Part shown: positions 17,664-26,815 of the stretch, in pieces
How positions within the stretch are numbered: the first letter of the stretch is position 1
How the letters are laid out: each line of letters begins with the position of its first letter
From: Kineosporia mesophila
Lineage (GTDB): Bacteria > Actinomycetota > Actinomycetes > Actinomycetales > Kineosporiaceae
DNA: 64,000 nucleotides
Reading direction: 5' to 3'
NCBI RefSeq assembly: GCF_021129235.1
Contig: NZ_JAJOMA010000008.1
Coordinates: 124,001-188,000 of the forward strand
The notes under the pieces: generated by a model
What the model was told of the DNA's origin: nothing
What the model saw: only the letters and a program-made list of their open reading frames with translations
Databases searched by the model: none
Made by a program: the position numbers and the translations under genes

Positions 17664-18674
17664 ATGCGTTTCAACCTGTTTCGACGGCGTTCTGCTCGTA
17701 TCGCCGCCGTTGCCCTGGCCGGCCTGGCGCTGACCACTCTCTCGGCCTGCGGTGACTCCTCGTCCACCGCCGACACCGCGAAATCCTCTGCCAGCGGCGC
17801 GTTCCCGGCCACCGTCGCGACCAAGTTCGGCGACGTGACGATCGAGTCCAAGCCCGAGCGGGTCGTCGCCCTCGGCTGGTCCGATGCCGAGACCGCGCTC
17901 GCCCTGGGCGTTCAGCCTGTCGGCGCCAGCGACTGGCTGGCCTTCGGCGGCGAGGGCGTCGGCCCGTGGGCCCAGGGGCGCTACACCCAGGCGCCCGAGA
18001 TCATCGGCACCCTCGAGCCGGAGTACGAGAAGATCGCGGCCCTCAAGCCCGACCTGATCCTCGACGTGAAGTCCAGCGGCGACCAGGAGCGGTACGACAC
18101 GCTCAGCAAGATCGCCCCGACCGTGGGCGTCCCCGAGGGCGCGGAGGCCTACCTGACCTCGTGGGAAGACCAGACCACGATGATCGCAACGGCTCTCGGT
18201 GAGAAGGAGAAGGGCGAGAAGCTCATCTCCGACATCACCGCGGAGTACCAGAAGTACGCCGACGCGAACCCGGAGTTCGCCGGCAAGACCATCACGGTCG
18301 GCTCGCGGACCAGCGAGGGCTGGGGCGCCTACGTCAAGGGCAACGGCCGCGTCACCTTCGCCGAGATGCTCGGGTTCACCATCAACCCGAAGGTCCAGGA
18401 GAAGGCCGAGCCGGGCACGTTCTCGGTCAAGGTCTCCGAGGAGAACCTCACGATGCTCGACGCCGACCTGGTGGTGATGCTGCCGATCTACATCGACGCG
18501 AAGGAGATCAGCGACAACGCCTTGTTCACGGCGGTTCCCGCGGTGAAGGCCGGTCACAGCGTCGTCATCGACGACGCGGACATCCGGCTGGCCTTCTCCG
18601 CCGAGTCACCGCTGTCGATCGGCTACGCGCTCGAGCACGTGGTGCCGCTGTTCAAGGCTGCCCTCGCGCAGTAG
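17664..18674 (+). CDS. Ferric-siderophore-binding lipoprotein (FecB/TroA type), copy 2
   Basis: The protein is 336 aa. The signal peptide ends in lipobox LSAC, followed by a Ser/Thr-rich linker and the same binding fold as copy 1. Most of the first 200 residues are nearly identical to copy 1 (for example FPATVATKFGDV, VVALGWSDAETALALG). The second lobe and C-terminus differ more, which may mean altered ligand preference. The copies share promoter architecture and iron box, so the duplication included the control region. The start is set by the lipoprotein signal and the position of the iron box. Confidence 0.92.
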   Translation: MRFNLFRRRSARIAAVALAGLALTTLSACGDSSSTADTAKSSASGAFPATVATKFGDVTIESKPERVVALGWSDAETALALGVQPVGASDWLAFGGEGVGPWAQGRYTQAPEIIGTLEPEYEKIAALKPDLILDVKSSGDQERYDTLSKIAPTVGVPEGAEAYLTSWEDQTTMIATALGEKEKGEKLISDITAEYQKYADANPEFAGKTITVGSRTSEGWGAYVKGNGRVTFAEMLGFTINPKVQEKAEPGTFSVKVSEENLTMLDADLVVMLPIYIDAKEISDNALFTAVPAVKAGHSVVIDDADIRLAFSAESPLSIGYALEHVVPLFKAALAQ

Positions 18675-18685
18675 ACGGCACGCGA

Positions 18686-18716
18686 AAAGCCCCGGCCCAC
18701 GCACGGGCCGGGGCTT
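18686..18716. terminator. Bidirectional terminator
   Basis: AAAGCCCCGGCCC (18686-18698) and GGGCCGGGGCTTT (18704-18716) form a 13-bp perfect stem with a 5-nt loop. A/T runs at both ends suit termination from both strands, between the convergent lipoprotein and ParA-like genes. Confidence 0.88.
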
Positions 18717-18727
18717 TCTGCGGCGTT

Positions 18728-20368
18728 CTACAGACCGTCGGCGATCGCGGCGGTGACCTTCAGCCAGGCCGTACGGCTGGCGGGGGAGAGCGCGTCGTAC
18801 GTGATCGGGCCACCGGAGACCAGGGCCGGGTCGTGGGGCACGTCCAGCACGGTCCGGGTCAGGTTGTTGAAGTGGTCGTGCAGCCGGTCGTGCAGGGCCG
18901 GTTCCGGCTTCTTGCCGGGGGCGCTCAGCACCGTGACCGCGTTGTGCACGAGCTCTTCCTTGCCCGCGGCGCGCAGGCCGTCGGCGAGCCAGGCGGCGGA
19001 GGCGGCGGTGTCCTCGCGGATGGTCGAGACGATCACCAGCTGGTCGGCCGAGTTCACGGCGGCCTGCCAGTTCGAGGCGCGCATGTTGTTGCCGGTGTCG
19101 ACCACGAGCACCCGGTAGAACCGCGAAAGGGCCTTGTGTAGCTGGTCGAACGCGGCGTCGTCGATGCTCGCGGCCGAGGCGGCGTCCTCGTCACTGGCCA
19201 GCACGTCGAACTGGGCGCTGCCCTGCGACCGCACGTAGTTGTCGAGATCGCCGACGCGGGAAGACCTCACGTCGGTGAACCGGTCCAGGTCGCGGAGCAG
19301 GTCGACGGCCGTGTTGGTGTGCCGGGCCGGGTTCGCGCGCCAGCCGAGCGTGCCCCGGGTCTCGTTGTTGTCCCAGGCCAGGGTGTAACCGCCGCGGTGC
19401 ATGCCGAACGTCGAGGCGATCAGCAGCGAGGCGGTGGTCTTGTGGGCCCCGCCCTTGGGGTTCACCACGACGACCGTCTTCGGGCCGCGCAGGCTGCGCT
19501 GCACCGAGTTCACGGCCTCGCGGTACTCCAGCTCCCGGCTGTTCGGGGTGGGGGAGATCAGGCCGCCGCTGACGCGCCGCACCAGGGCCTGCCAGCCGTA
19601 CGTGGCCGGGCCGTTGGGAGCGGGGGGACGCGTGGCGAGCAGGTCGGGGAGGGTCGGCTTCGGCTGCGGCACACCAAGTTCCTTGGCTGTCTGGTTGGTG
19701 GCGGACGGGATCGGCACGGCACCGGTGGGCGGGGTGTTCGGGGTCACGGGGGTGGGAGGCACCGCCATGGTGGTGGCCTCGGGGTCCACGGGGCGTACGG
19801 ACGAGGTGGCCGGTGCCGGTGTCGGCGCAACGGCCGGCGCGGGAGTGGGCGCGGCCGTGATCTTCGGGGGAGCCATGACCGTCGGGGAGGTCGCGGCCTG
19901 CGTCACCGTGACGGTGTCGGTCTCGGCCGGATCGGCGGAGCCACCGAGCGCCTCACTGCCGGCGGTGCGGGCGCCGAGGGCGTCACGCAGCGGGCCGTGC
20001 TTGGAGCGACCGAGTTTCGGGCGCCGGGCGGAGCCGGGCAGGGGGCCGGGGGCGACCTGTTCCCAGGAGCGGGCGGTGCTGTTGGCCGGCTGCTCGTCGA
20101 GCGGCAGCACGCGGCCGTCGGGGTGCACGACCAGCTGCGAGCGGCCTTCGGGGTCAATGGTCTCGACCCGCAGCGGCCGGCCGAGGCCCGCCGTCTGCAC
20201 ACTGAGGTGCTCGAGCACGGCGGCCCGGGCGCGGGCGACGTCGCCTCCGCCGCTGAGCACGGTGCGCGGGGAACCGTTGATCGTGACTTCGGCCGTGCCG
20301 TCCTCGGAGATGTTGGCGCTGACCTTGGGCCAGTCCGGCACGGCGCCGTACGGGTCGGTGTTGCTCAC
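18728..20368 (-). CDS. MinD/ParA-type P-loop ATPase with long proline-rich N-terminal region
   Basis: The protein is 546 aa. Residues about 1-90 form a small N-terminal domain. About 90-265 are low-complexity Ala/Pro/Thr-rich linker. The C-terminal ~280 residues are a ParA/MinD ATPase with deviant Walker A VNPKGGAHKTT and Walker B-like VLVVDTGNN. Similar fusions (EspI-like and CpaE-like) act in secretion or polar localisation, but no T7SS, Tad or ParB gene is adjacent here. The ATPase may position a complex encoded elsewhere. It is transcribed alone toward a strong terminator, with a relatively AT-rich upstream region. Confidence 0.8.
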   Translation of the reverse strand: MSNTDPYGAVPDWPKVSANISEDGTAEVTINGSPRTVLSGGGDVARARAAVLEHLSVQTAGLGRPLRVETIDPEGRSQLVVHPDGRVLPLDEQPANSTARSWEQVAPGPLPGSARRPKLGRSKHGPLRDALGARTAGSEALGGSADPAETDTVTVTQAATSPTVMAPPKITAAPTPAPAVAPTPAPATSSVRPVDPEATTMAVPPTPVTPNTPPTGAVPIPSATNQTAKELGVPQPKPTLPDLLATRPPAPNGPATYGWQALVRRVSGGLISPTPNSRELEYREAVNSVQRSLRGPKTVVVVNPKGGAHKTTASLLIASTFGMHRGGYTLAWDNNETRGTLGWRANPARHTNTAVDLLRDLDRFTDVRSSRVGDLDNYVRSQGSAQFDVLASDEDAASAASIDDAAFDQLHKALSRFYRVLVVDTGNNMRASNWQAAVNSADQLVIVSTIREDTAASAAWLADGLRAAGKEELVHNAVTVLSAPGKKPEPALHDRLHDHFNNLTRTVLDVPHDPALVSGGPITYDALSPASRTAWLKVTAAIADGL

Positions 20369-20646
20369 GCGGCTGCCTTTCTAGGTGCGGGGTGAAGGCG
20401 CGCTCAAGGGCGCCGGCCGATCTTCTGATGATCAACCAGACTGAAACGATCGGGCATCACGGAAGATACGGCACAAGTCAACTGATAGTCACGAAAGCGC
20501 TAAAACGTGACACAAATGTATGGCATTCGAAGAGGTCAACAAGTCAATGAATGGCCGAAGTGTGCAGGATCGCGAGCGGTTTGTCAGCCGTGATCATGCG
20601 CACTTCTGATCGACGGGGTTTTTCCGGGCGTGCCTACTCTTTGCCG
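20369..20646. other. Divergent intergenic promoter region (relatively AT-rich)
   Basis: These 278 bp separate the ParA-like gene (minus) from the pirin gene (plus) and are noticeably richer in A/T than the surroundings between about 20420 and 20550. They must hold both promoters, but no confident -35/-10 pair stands out. CGTGATCATGCGCAC at 20589-20603 resembles one end of the dispersed palindromic repeat but has no matching second arm. Confidence 0.4.
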
Positions 20647-21636
20647 GTGAGCAATGTGGAGGACCGGTCCGACGCGGTGGTCTGTGAGAACACGCCGGCT
20701 CCCGGCATCGAGGTGCTCGGGCCCCGCGACGTGCCCCTGGGCGGCCCGCGGGCCCTGTCGGTGCGCCGCACGCTGCCGCAGCGCCGGCGTTCGCTGATCG
20801 GGCCCTGGTGCTTCCTCGACCACTACGGCCCCGACGACGTCGAGGCGACCGGTGGGATGCGGGTGGCGCGGCACCCGCACACCGGGCTGGCCACGGTGAG
20901 CTGGCTGTTCACCGGTGAGATCGACCACGTCGACTCGGCCGGGTTCGCGGCCCGGGTCCGGCCCGGCGAGGTGAATCTGATGGTCGCCGGGCACGGCATC
21001 TCGCACCAGGAGATCTCCACCCCGGCCACGCGCACGCTGCACGGTGCCCAGCTCTGGTACGCGCTGCCCGACGCCACCCGCGACATGGCCCCGACGTTCC
21101 ACCACTACGCGCCCGAGCCGATCGTCGACAACGAGACCGAGATCCGGGTGTTCCTGGGATCGCTCGCGGGCAGTGTCTCGCCGGTGCCGGCCTACACCGG
21201 GCCCGTGCTCGGGGCCGAGATCCAGCTGCCCGCCGGGGTCCATCTGGATCTTGACCTGCAGCCCGGTCTCGAGCACGGGGTGCTGGCCGACGGGGGATCG
21301 GTGACCGTCGACGGAACGGACATGGCACCCGACCATCTGGCCTACCTCCCACCCGGCCGGGAGCGGGTCCGGTTGCTGGCGGGTGCAGTGCCGGTGCGCC
21401 TGCTGCTCATCGGCGGCGAACCCCTGGGGGAGCAGATCGTGATGTGGTGGAACTTCGTCGGCCGCGACCACGACGAGATCGCGGCCTACCGGGCCGCCTG
21501 GCAGGCCGAGATCGAAGCCGGGCCGGGGCTTTCCGGCAACGCCGGGGAGAAGCGCTTCGGCGACTTCCCGGCCGGGCAGCCCGCGCCCCTGCCCGCACCC
21601 GTCCTGCCTCCCCTGAGGCTCCGACCGCGTGGTTGA
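20647..21636 (+). CDS. Pirin family protein
   Basis: The protein is 329 aa, a bicupin. The N-terminal cupin carries the pirin metal-site pattern: HPHTGLATVSWLF, GEIDHVDS and then HGISHQE (three His and one Glu expected to bind Fe). Bacterial pirins include quercetin 2,3-dioxygenases and proteins of uncertain regulatory role. The C-terminal cupin ends with MWWNFVGRDHDEI, a well conserved pirin element. The GTG at 20647 fits family length. It is monocistronic as far as the sequence shows. Confidence 0.9.
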   Translation: MSNVEDRSDAVVCENTPAPGIEVLGPRDVPLGGPRALSVRRTLPQRRRSLIGPWCFLDHYGPDDVEATGGMRVARHPHTGLATVSWLFTGEIDHVDSAGFAARVRPGEVNLMVAGHGISHQEISTPATRTLHGAQLWYALPDATRDMAPTFHHYAPEPIVDNETEIRVFLGSLAGSVSPVPAYTGPVLGAEIQLPAGVHLDLDLQPGLEHGVLADGGSVTVDGTDMAPDHLAYLPPGRERVRLLAGAVPVRLLLIGGEPLGEQIVMWWNFVGRDHDEIAAYRAAWQAEIEAGPGLSGNAGEKRFGDFPAGQPAPLPAPVLPPLRLRPRG

Positions 21637-21855
21637 ACACTGCGTGACCGGGGCGGGTACGCGTCCTCAATCAGGGATGTCCGGAACCGGATTCCGGTGA
21701 CCGGCCGTGAATGACAGGCAACGGTCAGTCAACCTCAAAGGTCTTTCCGCACTACGGGAATCGGGTGGAGCAGCGAGGCATCGGAGTGAGACCCCGGGCG
21801 ACTGTGGTTTGCGTGTGCAAGACTCCGTTGCTCAAGGAAAAGAAAAATCCTTTTC

Positions 21856-22482
21856 GTGACGAAGCAGGACAGGACACCGACTCACGTGGCAGAGCTTCAA
21901 CTCGAGGTCCAGGGCGAGAACCACGACATCCAGATCTCCCCGGAGGCGCGCCTGGCCGGCTCCAAGATCAAGGTGCGGGACAACGGTGGTCCCTGCTCCG
22001 TGCACATCGGCGCGGGCGTGACCGGCAAGTGGAGCCTCTCGGTCTCCGGCGGGTCGAAGATCGTCATCGGCGAGAAGTCGACCTGTGAGAGCGCCATGAT
22101 CGTCGCCCACGGTGCCGACATCGTGATCGGCGAGGACTGCATGTTCTCGTTCTCGGTGGAGATCCGCGCGACCGACACCCACGCGATCTACGACATCGAC
22201 TCCGGCGACCGCATCAACCCGGACAAGCCGATCAGCATCGGTGACCACGTGTGGCTGGGCAAGCAGGTGATGATCCTCAAGGGCGCGAACGTCGGCGCCG
22301 GCAGCATCATCGGCGCCCGCGCGGTGGTCTCCGGAACGGTGCCGCCGTTGTCGGTGGCCGCCGGCGTCCCGGCCCGGATCGTGCGCCAGAACGTGGTCTG
22401 GACCCGCCGCATCGGCAAGGGCCGGCTCGACCTCGACCCGGCCGCGATGGCGATCGTGGAGAGCGTGCGCGAGTCAGCCTGA
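21856..22482 (+). CDS. Left-handed beta-helix (hexapeptide repeat) acyltransferase
   Basis: The protein is 208 aa. Hexapeptide repeats run from about residue 45 to 180 (KIVIGEKSTCES, ADIVIGEDCMFS, ISIGDHVWLGKQVMILKGANVGAGSIIGA, and VAAGVPARIVRQN as the closing turn), which fits a trimeric O-acetyltransferase. The conserved His in TDTHAIYD is the likely base. The acceptor is unknown; surface-glycan or small-molecule acetylation is possible. The GTG at 21856 follows a purine-rich AAGGAAAAGAAAAA stretch at a long distance, so the start is uncertain. It converges on the next gene with a 9-bp overlap. Confidence 0.82.
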   Translation: MTKQDRTPTHVAELQLEVQGENHDIQISPEARLAGSKIKVRDNGGPCSVHIGAGVTGKWSLSVSGGSKIVIGEKSTCESAMIVAHGADIVIGEDCMFSFSVEIRATDTHAIYDIDSGDRINPDKPISIGDHVWLGKQVMILKGANVGAGSIIGARAVVSGTVPPLSVAAGVPARIVRQNVVWTRRIGKGRLDLDPAAMAIVESVRESA

Positions 22483-23328
22483 GACGTCGATACCCTCGCG
22501 GGGGCGGTCGAGCAGCGTCAGCAACCTCAGGTTGTCGGCCGAACTGCTACCGGGATCGGTGCTGTAGACGAACATCGTCTGGCCGGCATCGCCCGGCAGC
22601 GTCAGGGCCTCGAAATGCAGAGTGATGGGCCCCACCTCGGGATGCGTCAGGCGCTTGATGCCGAACGTGCGCTCGTGCACCCGGTGATCGCCCCAGGCCG
22701 CCCGGAACGGCGCGCTCTTGTTGGTCAGTTCGCCGACCAGATCGTTCAGCGCCCGATCGTCGGGATGCCGCCCGGCATCGAGCCGTAACGTGCCGACCGC
22801 GTCGGCCGCCACCGTGTCCCACTCCGTGAACCGTTCCCGCGCCACCGGATCGAGCAGCACCCAGCGGGTGTAGTTGCGCTCGCGGGCCGGTAGCCGTCGC
22901 CAGTCCGTGAACAGCGCGGTGGCGAGGGTGTTCGCCGCCAGCACGTCGGTGCGCCGGCCCAGGATCAGCACCGGGTGGTCCACCATCGACGCCATCATCT
23001 GCAGCAGCGCGGGGCGCACCCGCTGCGCCGGTCCGGCGGAGGAACCGCGGGCGGGCCGGGCCAGGTCGATCAGATGGGCCCGGGACGCGTCGTCCAGCTG
23101 CAGGGCCCGGGCCAGGGCCTCGACCACCGCCTCGGACGGGCTGTTGTGCCGCCCCTGTTCCAGGCGCGTGTAGTAGTCCACGCTCACCCCGGCCAGCTGC
23201 GCGACCTCCTCGCGGCGCAGCCCCCGCACCCGCCGGGGCGAGAGACTCGCGCCCAGCCCGGCCTCTTCGGGCGAGAGCCCGGAGCGGCACGTGCGCAGGA
23301 ACTCGCCGAGGTCGGTGCGTGCAGCCAT
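22474..23328 (-). CDS. Helix-turn-helix regulator with MmyB-like ligand-binding domain
   Basis: The protein is 284 aa. An XRE-type HTH spans residues about 10-70 (LSPRRVRGLRREEVAQLAGVSVDYYTRLEQGR). It is followed by the MLTR_LBD/MmyB-like domain (VLAANTLATALF, NYTRWVLLDPVARERFTEWD, FEALTLPGD). Such regulators often repress a divergently transcribed SDR or other oxidoreductase, and here an SDR gene diverges 156 bp away. The start ATG at 23328 fits the family N-terminus. The last codons overlap the end of the acyltransferase gene on the other strand. Confidence 0.9.
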   Translation of the reverse strand: MAARTDLGEFLRTCRSGLSPEEAGLGASLSPRRVRGLRREEVAQLAGVSVDYYTRLEQGRHNSPSEAVVEALARALQLDDASRAHLIDLARPARGSSAGPAQRVRPALLQMMASMVDHPVLILGRRTDVLAANTLATALFTDWRRLPARERNYTRWVLLDPVARERFTEWDTVAADAVGTLRLDAGRHPDDRALNDLVGELTNKSAPFRAAWGDHRVHERTFGIKRLTHPEVGPITLHFEALTLPGDAGQTMFVYSTDPGSSSADNLRLLTLLDRPREGIDVSG

Positions 23329-23484
23329 GCCTCCATGGTCGCCGTCGAAGGGCCGCAAGCCAAACCCCTGAGGGGGGTATGGCGTTCCCCGGCAGCGCAG
23401 GGCCGGGTACCTGCTGGTGGGGCGGCCGCGCGGTGGCGAGTCTGGATGACGTACCGAACACCGCCCCTCGCAAGGAGAAACACC

Positions 23485-24321
23485 ATGTCCACCTGGTTCG
23501 TCACCGGCACTTCCCGCGGACTCGGCCTCGATCTGGTCCGCCAGCTGCTGGAGCGCGGCGAGAACGTGGCCGCGACCACCCGTTCGGCCCAGCGGCTCGG
23601 TGAGGCCCTGGGCGGTTCCGGCGAATGGCCGCGCCTGCTGGTGCTGGAGGTCGACCTCGCCGACGAGCAGCAGGTCACCCGGGCCGTGGGCGCCACCCAC
23701 GACCGGTTCGGCGGCCTCGACGTCGTCGTCAACAACGCCGGCTACGGATTCCTCGGCGCGGTCGAGGAGGTCAGCGACGCCGAGGTCCGGAAGATGTTCG
23801 ACGTCCAGATCTTCGGGGTCTGGAACGTGCTGCGCGCCGTGCTGCCCGCGATGCGTGAGGCGGGGCGGGGACACATCGTCAACGTCTCCTCGATCCTCGG
23901 TCTCACCGCCTTCCCCGGCTGGGGGCTGTACGTCGCCGGGAAGTACGCGCTGGAGGGCCTGACCGAGTCGCTGGCCGCCGAGGTGGCCGGGTTCGGCATC
24001 ACGGTCAACCTGGTCGAGCCCGGCTACATGCGCACCGACTTCCTGCGTCCGGTCTCGCTCGGCCTGCCCTCGCAGGAGAGCACCGGCTACCCGGCGATCC
24101 GCGAGATGACGCAGCAGCACCTGGCCATGCCCGGCACCCAGCTCGGCGACCCGGCCAAGGCCGCCACCGCGATCATCGAGGTCGCCACCCGGGACGACGC
24201 GCCCCTGCACCAGCTGCTCGGCTCCGACTCCCTCGGCCTGGCCGACGCCCGGATCGAGGCCCTGCGGGCCGATGTGGAGGCGAGCCGGGCGCTCGGGGTC
24301 ACCACCGACATCCAGGATTGA
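23485..24321 (+). CDS. Short-chain dehydrogenase/reductase (classical SDR)
   Basis: The protein is 278 aa. It has the cofactor motif TGTSRGLG, NNAGYG, catalytic Ser in NVSS (about 136), Tyr149 and Lys153 (YVAGK), and the VEPGYMRTDF segment after the active site. It is predicted to be NADP-dependent. The ATG at 23485 has AAGGAG 8 nt upstream. It is divergent from the MmyB-like regulator, which is probably its repressor. The substrate is unknown. Confidence 0.92.
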   Translation: MSTWFVTGTSRGLGLDLVRQLLERGENVAATTRSAQRLGEALGGSGEWPRLLVLEVDLADEQQVTRAVGATHDRFGGLDVVVNNAGYGFLGAVEEVSDAEVRKMFDVQIFGVWNVLRAVLPAMREAGRGHIVNVSSILGLTAFPGWGLYVAGKYALEGLTESLAAEVAGFGITVNLVEPGYMRTDFLRPVSLGLPSQESTGYPAIREMTQQHLAMPGTQLGDPAKAATAIIEVATRDDAPLHQLLGSDSLGLADARIEALRADVEASRALGVTTDIQD

Positions 24322-24327
24322 GGACGA

Positions 24328-24404
24328 GGCACCGGCCGGGTCGCTCGGGTGCCCCGTCCCCGGTGGGATGGAGGACGAGGCACCTGGCCGATCGGTCAGG
24401 TGCC
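24328..24404 (+). repeat. Two tandem look-alike hairpins after the SDR gene
   Basis: GGCACCGGCC...GGGTGCC (24328-24353) and GGCACCTGGCCGATCGGTCAGGTGCC (24379-24404) are each hairpins. Each is preceded by GAGGACGA, giving an imperfect direct repeat of about 51 bp period. They probably act together as the terminator of the SDR gene. Confidence 0.5.
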
Positions 24405-24460
24405 CCTCCCGCGGTGGGTCTGGAGACGCGGCCCGTCCCGGGCCTGATTAGCGTGACGGC

Positions 24461-25120
24461 ATGGCCGACACTGCGATTTTCGACGTCGACGGAACCCTGG
24501 TCGACACCAACTACCAGCACACCCTGGCCTGGTACCGGGCTTTTCGCCGTCATGACCTGACCCTGCCGCTGTGGCGGCTGCACCGGGCGATCGGGATGGG
24601 CGGAGACAAATTGGTCGCCGCCGTGGCCGGTGACGACGTGGAGAAGTCGATCGGCGACGACCTGCGCACCGCCTGGGAGCGCGAGTTCGAGGCCATGATC
24701 GACGAGATCCGGCCCTTCGACGGGGTGCGGGAGCTGCTGACCGAGGTGAAGGACCGGGGATTCACCCTGGTGCTGGCCAGTTCGGGGAAGGGCAAGCACG
24801 TCGAGCACTTCCTCGACCTGTTCGGCGGCCGGTCGCTGGCCGACGGCTGGACCACCTCCGAAGACGCTGAGCAGAGCAAGCCCGCGCCCGACCTGGTGCA
24901 GGTCGCCCTGGAGAAGGCCGGGGGCACGCGCGGGGTGATGGTGGGTGACTCGACCTGGGACGTGATCGCGGCCGGGAAGGCCGGGATCGAGACCGTGGCG
25001 GTCCGCACGGGCGGCTTCTCCGAACAGGAACTGCGGGAGGCCGGGGCCGTCTCCACGCACGACTCACTGGTCGATCTGCGCCGGAACCTGGACGAAACGC
25101 CGCTGGGCCGCGCGGACTGA
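24461..25120 (+). CDS. HAD-superfamily hydrolase (phosphoglycolate-phosphatase-like)
   Basis: The protein is 219 aa. HAD motif I is FDVDGTLVD (Asp8 nucleophile, Asp10 acid), motif II is LASSGKG, the motif III Lys is in SKPAPD, and motif IV is GDSTWD. A helical C1 cap lies between motifs I and II. The substrate is probably a small phosphorylated metabolite. The ATG at 24461 is fixed by motif I being near the N-terminus; no strong ribosome binding site precedes it. A topoisomerase relic follows directly. Confidence 0.88.
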   Translation: MADTAIFDVDGTLVDTNYQHTLAWYRAFRRHDLTLPLWRLHRAIGMGGDKLVAAVAGDDVEKSIGDDLRTAWEREFEAMIDEIRPFDGVRELLTEVKDRGFTLVLASSGKGKHVEHFLDLFGGRSLADGWTTSEDAEQSKPAPDLVQVALEKAGGTRGVMVGDSTWDVIAAGKAGIETVAVRTGGFSEQELREAGAVSTHDSLVDLRRNLDETPLGRAD

Positions 25121-25132
25121 AACGCCGCTCGG

Positions 25133-25496
<364 letters not shown>

Positions 25497-25599
25497 CGAG
25501 GCGAAACCTCCCCCGTCGTCCTGTTGTCGAGGTGCGCCCGGTAGCCGGGGCGAGCAGGGTGGAGACATCACCGATGTGCCCGGCGATGAAGGAGTACGC

Positions 25600-26775
25600 A
25601 TGTCCGAGCTGCTGACCGGCGACCTGTACCAGTTCGAGTCGATCCTGGACGAGGACGACCGGAAGATCCTGGACAGAGTGCGGGCCTTCCTGGACGCCGA
25701 GGTGCGGCCCATCGCCAACGACTACTGGGGGCGCGCGGAGTTCCCGTTCCAGCTGATCAAGGGTTTCGCCGATCTGGACATCGCCCGGCTGGCGAACCCG
25801 GTGGCGTCCGGCGGACCCCAGCGAAGTCTCCTCAACGGATTCCTGGCGATGGAGCTGGCCCGGGCCGACGCGTCCGTTGCCACGTTCTTCGGCGTCCACG
25901 TCGGGCTGGCGATGGGCAGTATCAGCGCCTGCGCCTCGGACGATCAGAAAGAGCGCTGGCTACCGCCGATGTCCCGGATGGAGAAGATCGGCGCGTTCGC
26001 CCTGACCGAGCCGGAGAGCGGTTCGGACATCGCCGGCGGGATGCGCACCACCGCCCGCCGCGACGGTGACGAGTGGGTGCTCGACGGCGCCAAGCGCTGG
26101 ATCGGCAACGCCACCTTCGCCGACCTGATCGTGCTCTGGGCCCGCGACGTGGAGGACGGCAAGGTCAAGGGTTTCGTGGTGGAGAAGGGCACACCCGGCT
26201 TCACGGCCACGAAGATCGAGGGCAAGATCGCCCTGCGCATGGTCGAGAACGCGAACATCACGCTGGAGAACTGCCGGGTGCCGGAGGCGAACCGGCTGGC
26301 CGGGGCCCACTCGTTCCGCGACACGGCCGGGGTGCTGCGCCGCACCCGCAGCGGCGTGGCCTGGCAGGCGGTCGGCGTGATGATGGCGGCCTACGAGATC
26401 GCCCTGGCCTACGCCCAGGAACGTGAGCAGTTCGGTCGCCCGATCGCGGGTTTCCAGCTGGTGCAGGACCTGCTGGTGCGGATGCTCGGCAACACCACGG
26501 CCTGTCTGGGCATGGTGGTGCGCCTGGCGCAGTTGCAGGAAGAGGGCACGTTCCGCGACGAGCACTCGGCCCTGGCCAAGGCCTACTGCACCACCCGCAT
26601 GCGGGAGACCGTCGGCTGGGCCCGGGAACTGCTGGCGGGCAACGGGATTCTGCTGGAACACCACATCGGCCGGTTCGTCGCCGACGCCGAGGCCCTGTAC
26701 TCGTACGAGGGTACTCGCGAGATCAACAGCCTGATCGTGGGCCGCGCGGTGACAGGAATCAGCGCCCTGACCTGA
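25600..26775 (+). CDS. Acyl-CoA dehydrogenase (glutaryl-CoA dehydrogenase-like)
   Basis: The protein is 391 aa. The family motifs FALTEPESGSD (flavin/substrate site), WIGNATFAD and the C-terminal SYEGTREINSLIVGRAVTG, with catalytic-base Glu370, place it near the glutaryl-CoA/isovaleryl-type branch. It should oxidise an acyl-CoA with FAD and pass electrons to ETF. Specificity between glutaryl-CoA and branched acyl-CoA cannot be settled from the motifs. ATG 25600 follows AAGGAG. No ETF or CoA-transferase gene is adjacent. It converges on the flotillin gene across a long palindromic repeat. Confidence 0.9.
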   Translation: MSELLTGDLYQFESILDEDDRKILDRVRAFLDAEVRPIANDYWGRAEFPFQLIKGFADLDIARLANPVASGGPQRSLLNGFLAMELARADASVATFFGVHVGLAMGSISACASDDQKERWLPPMSRMEKIGAFALTEPESGSDIAGGMRTTARRDGDEWVLDGAKRWIGNATFADLIVLWARDVEDGKVKGFVVEKGTPGFTATKIEGKIALRMVENANITLENCRVPEANRLAGAHSFRDTAGVLRRTRSGVAWQAVGVMMAAYEIALAYAQEREQFGRPIAGFQLVQDLLVRMLGNTTACLGMVVRLAQLQEEGTFRDEHSALAKAYCTTRMRETVGWARELLAGNGILLEHHIGRFVADAEALYSYEGTREINSLIVGRAVTGISALT

Positions 26776-26815
26776 TCTCAACCCCCGTCGTGATCGCGTG
26801 GGTCACAACCCCCGC

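Noticed and set aside
20589-20603. CGTGATCATGCGCAC as a fifth copy of the palindromic repeat
   Set aside because: Only one end is recognisable and there is no complementary arm within 100 bp. It may be a remnant or chance.
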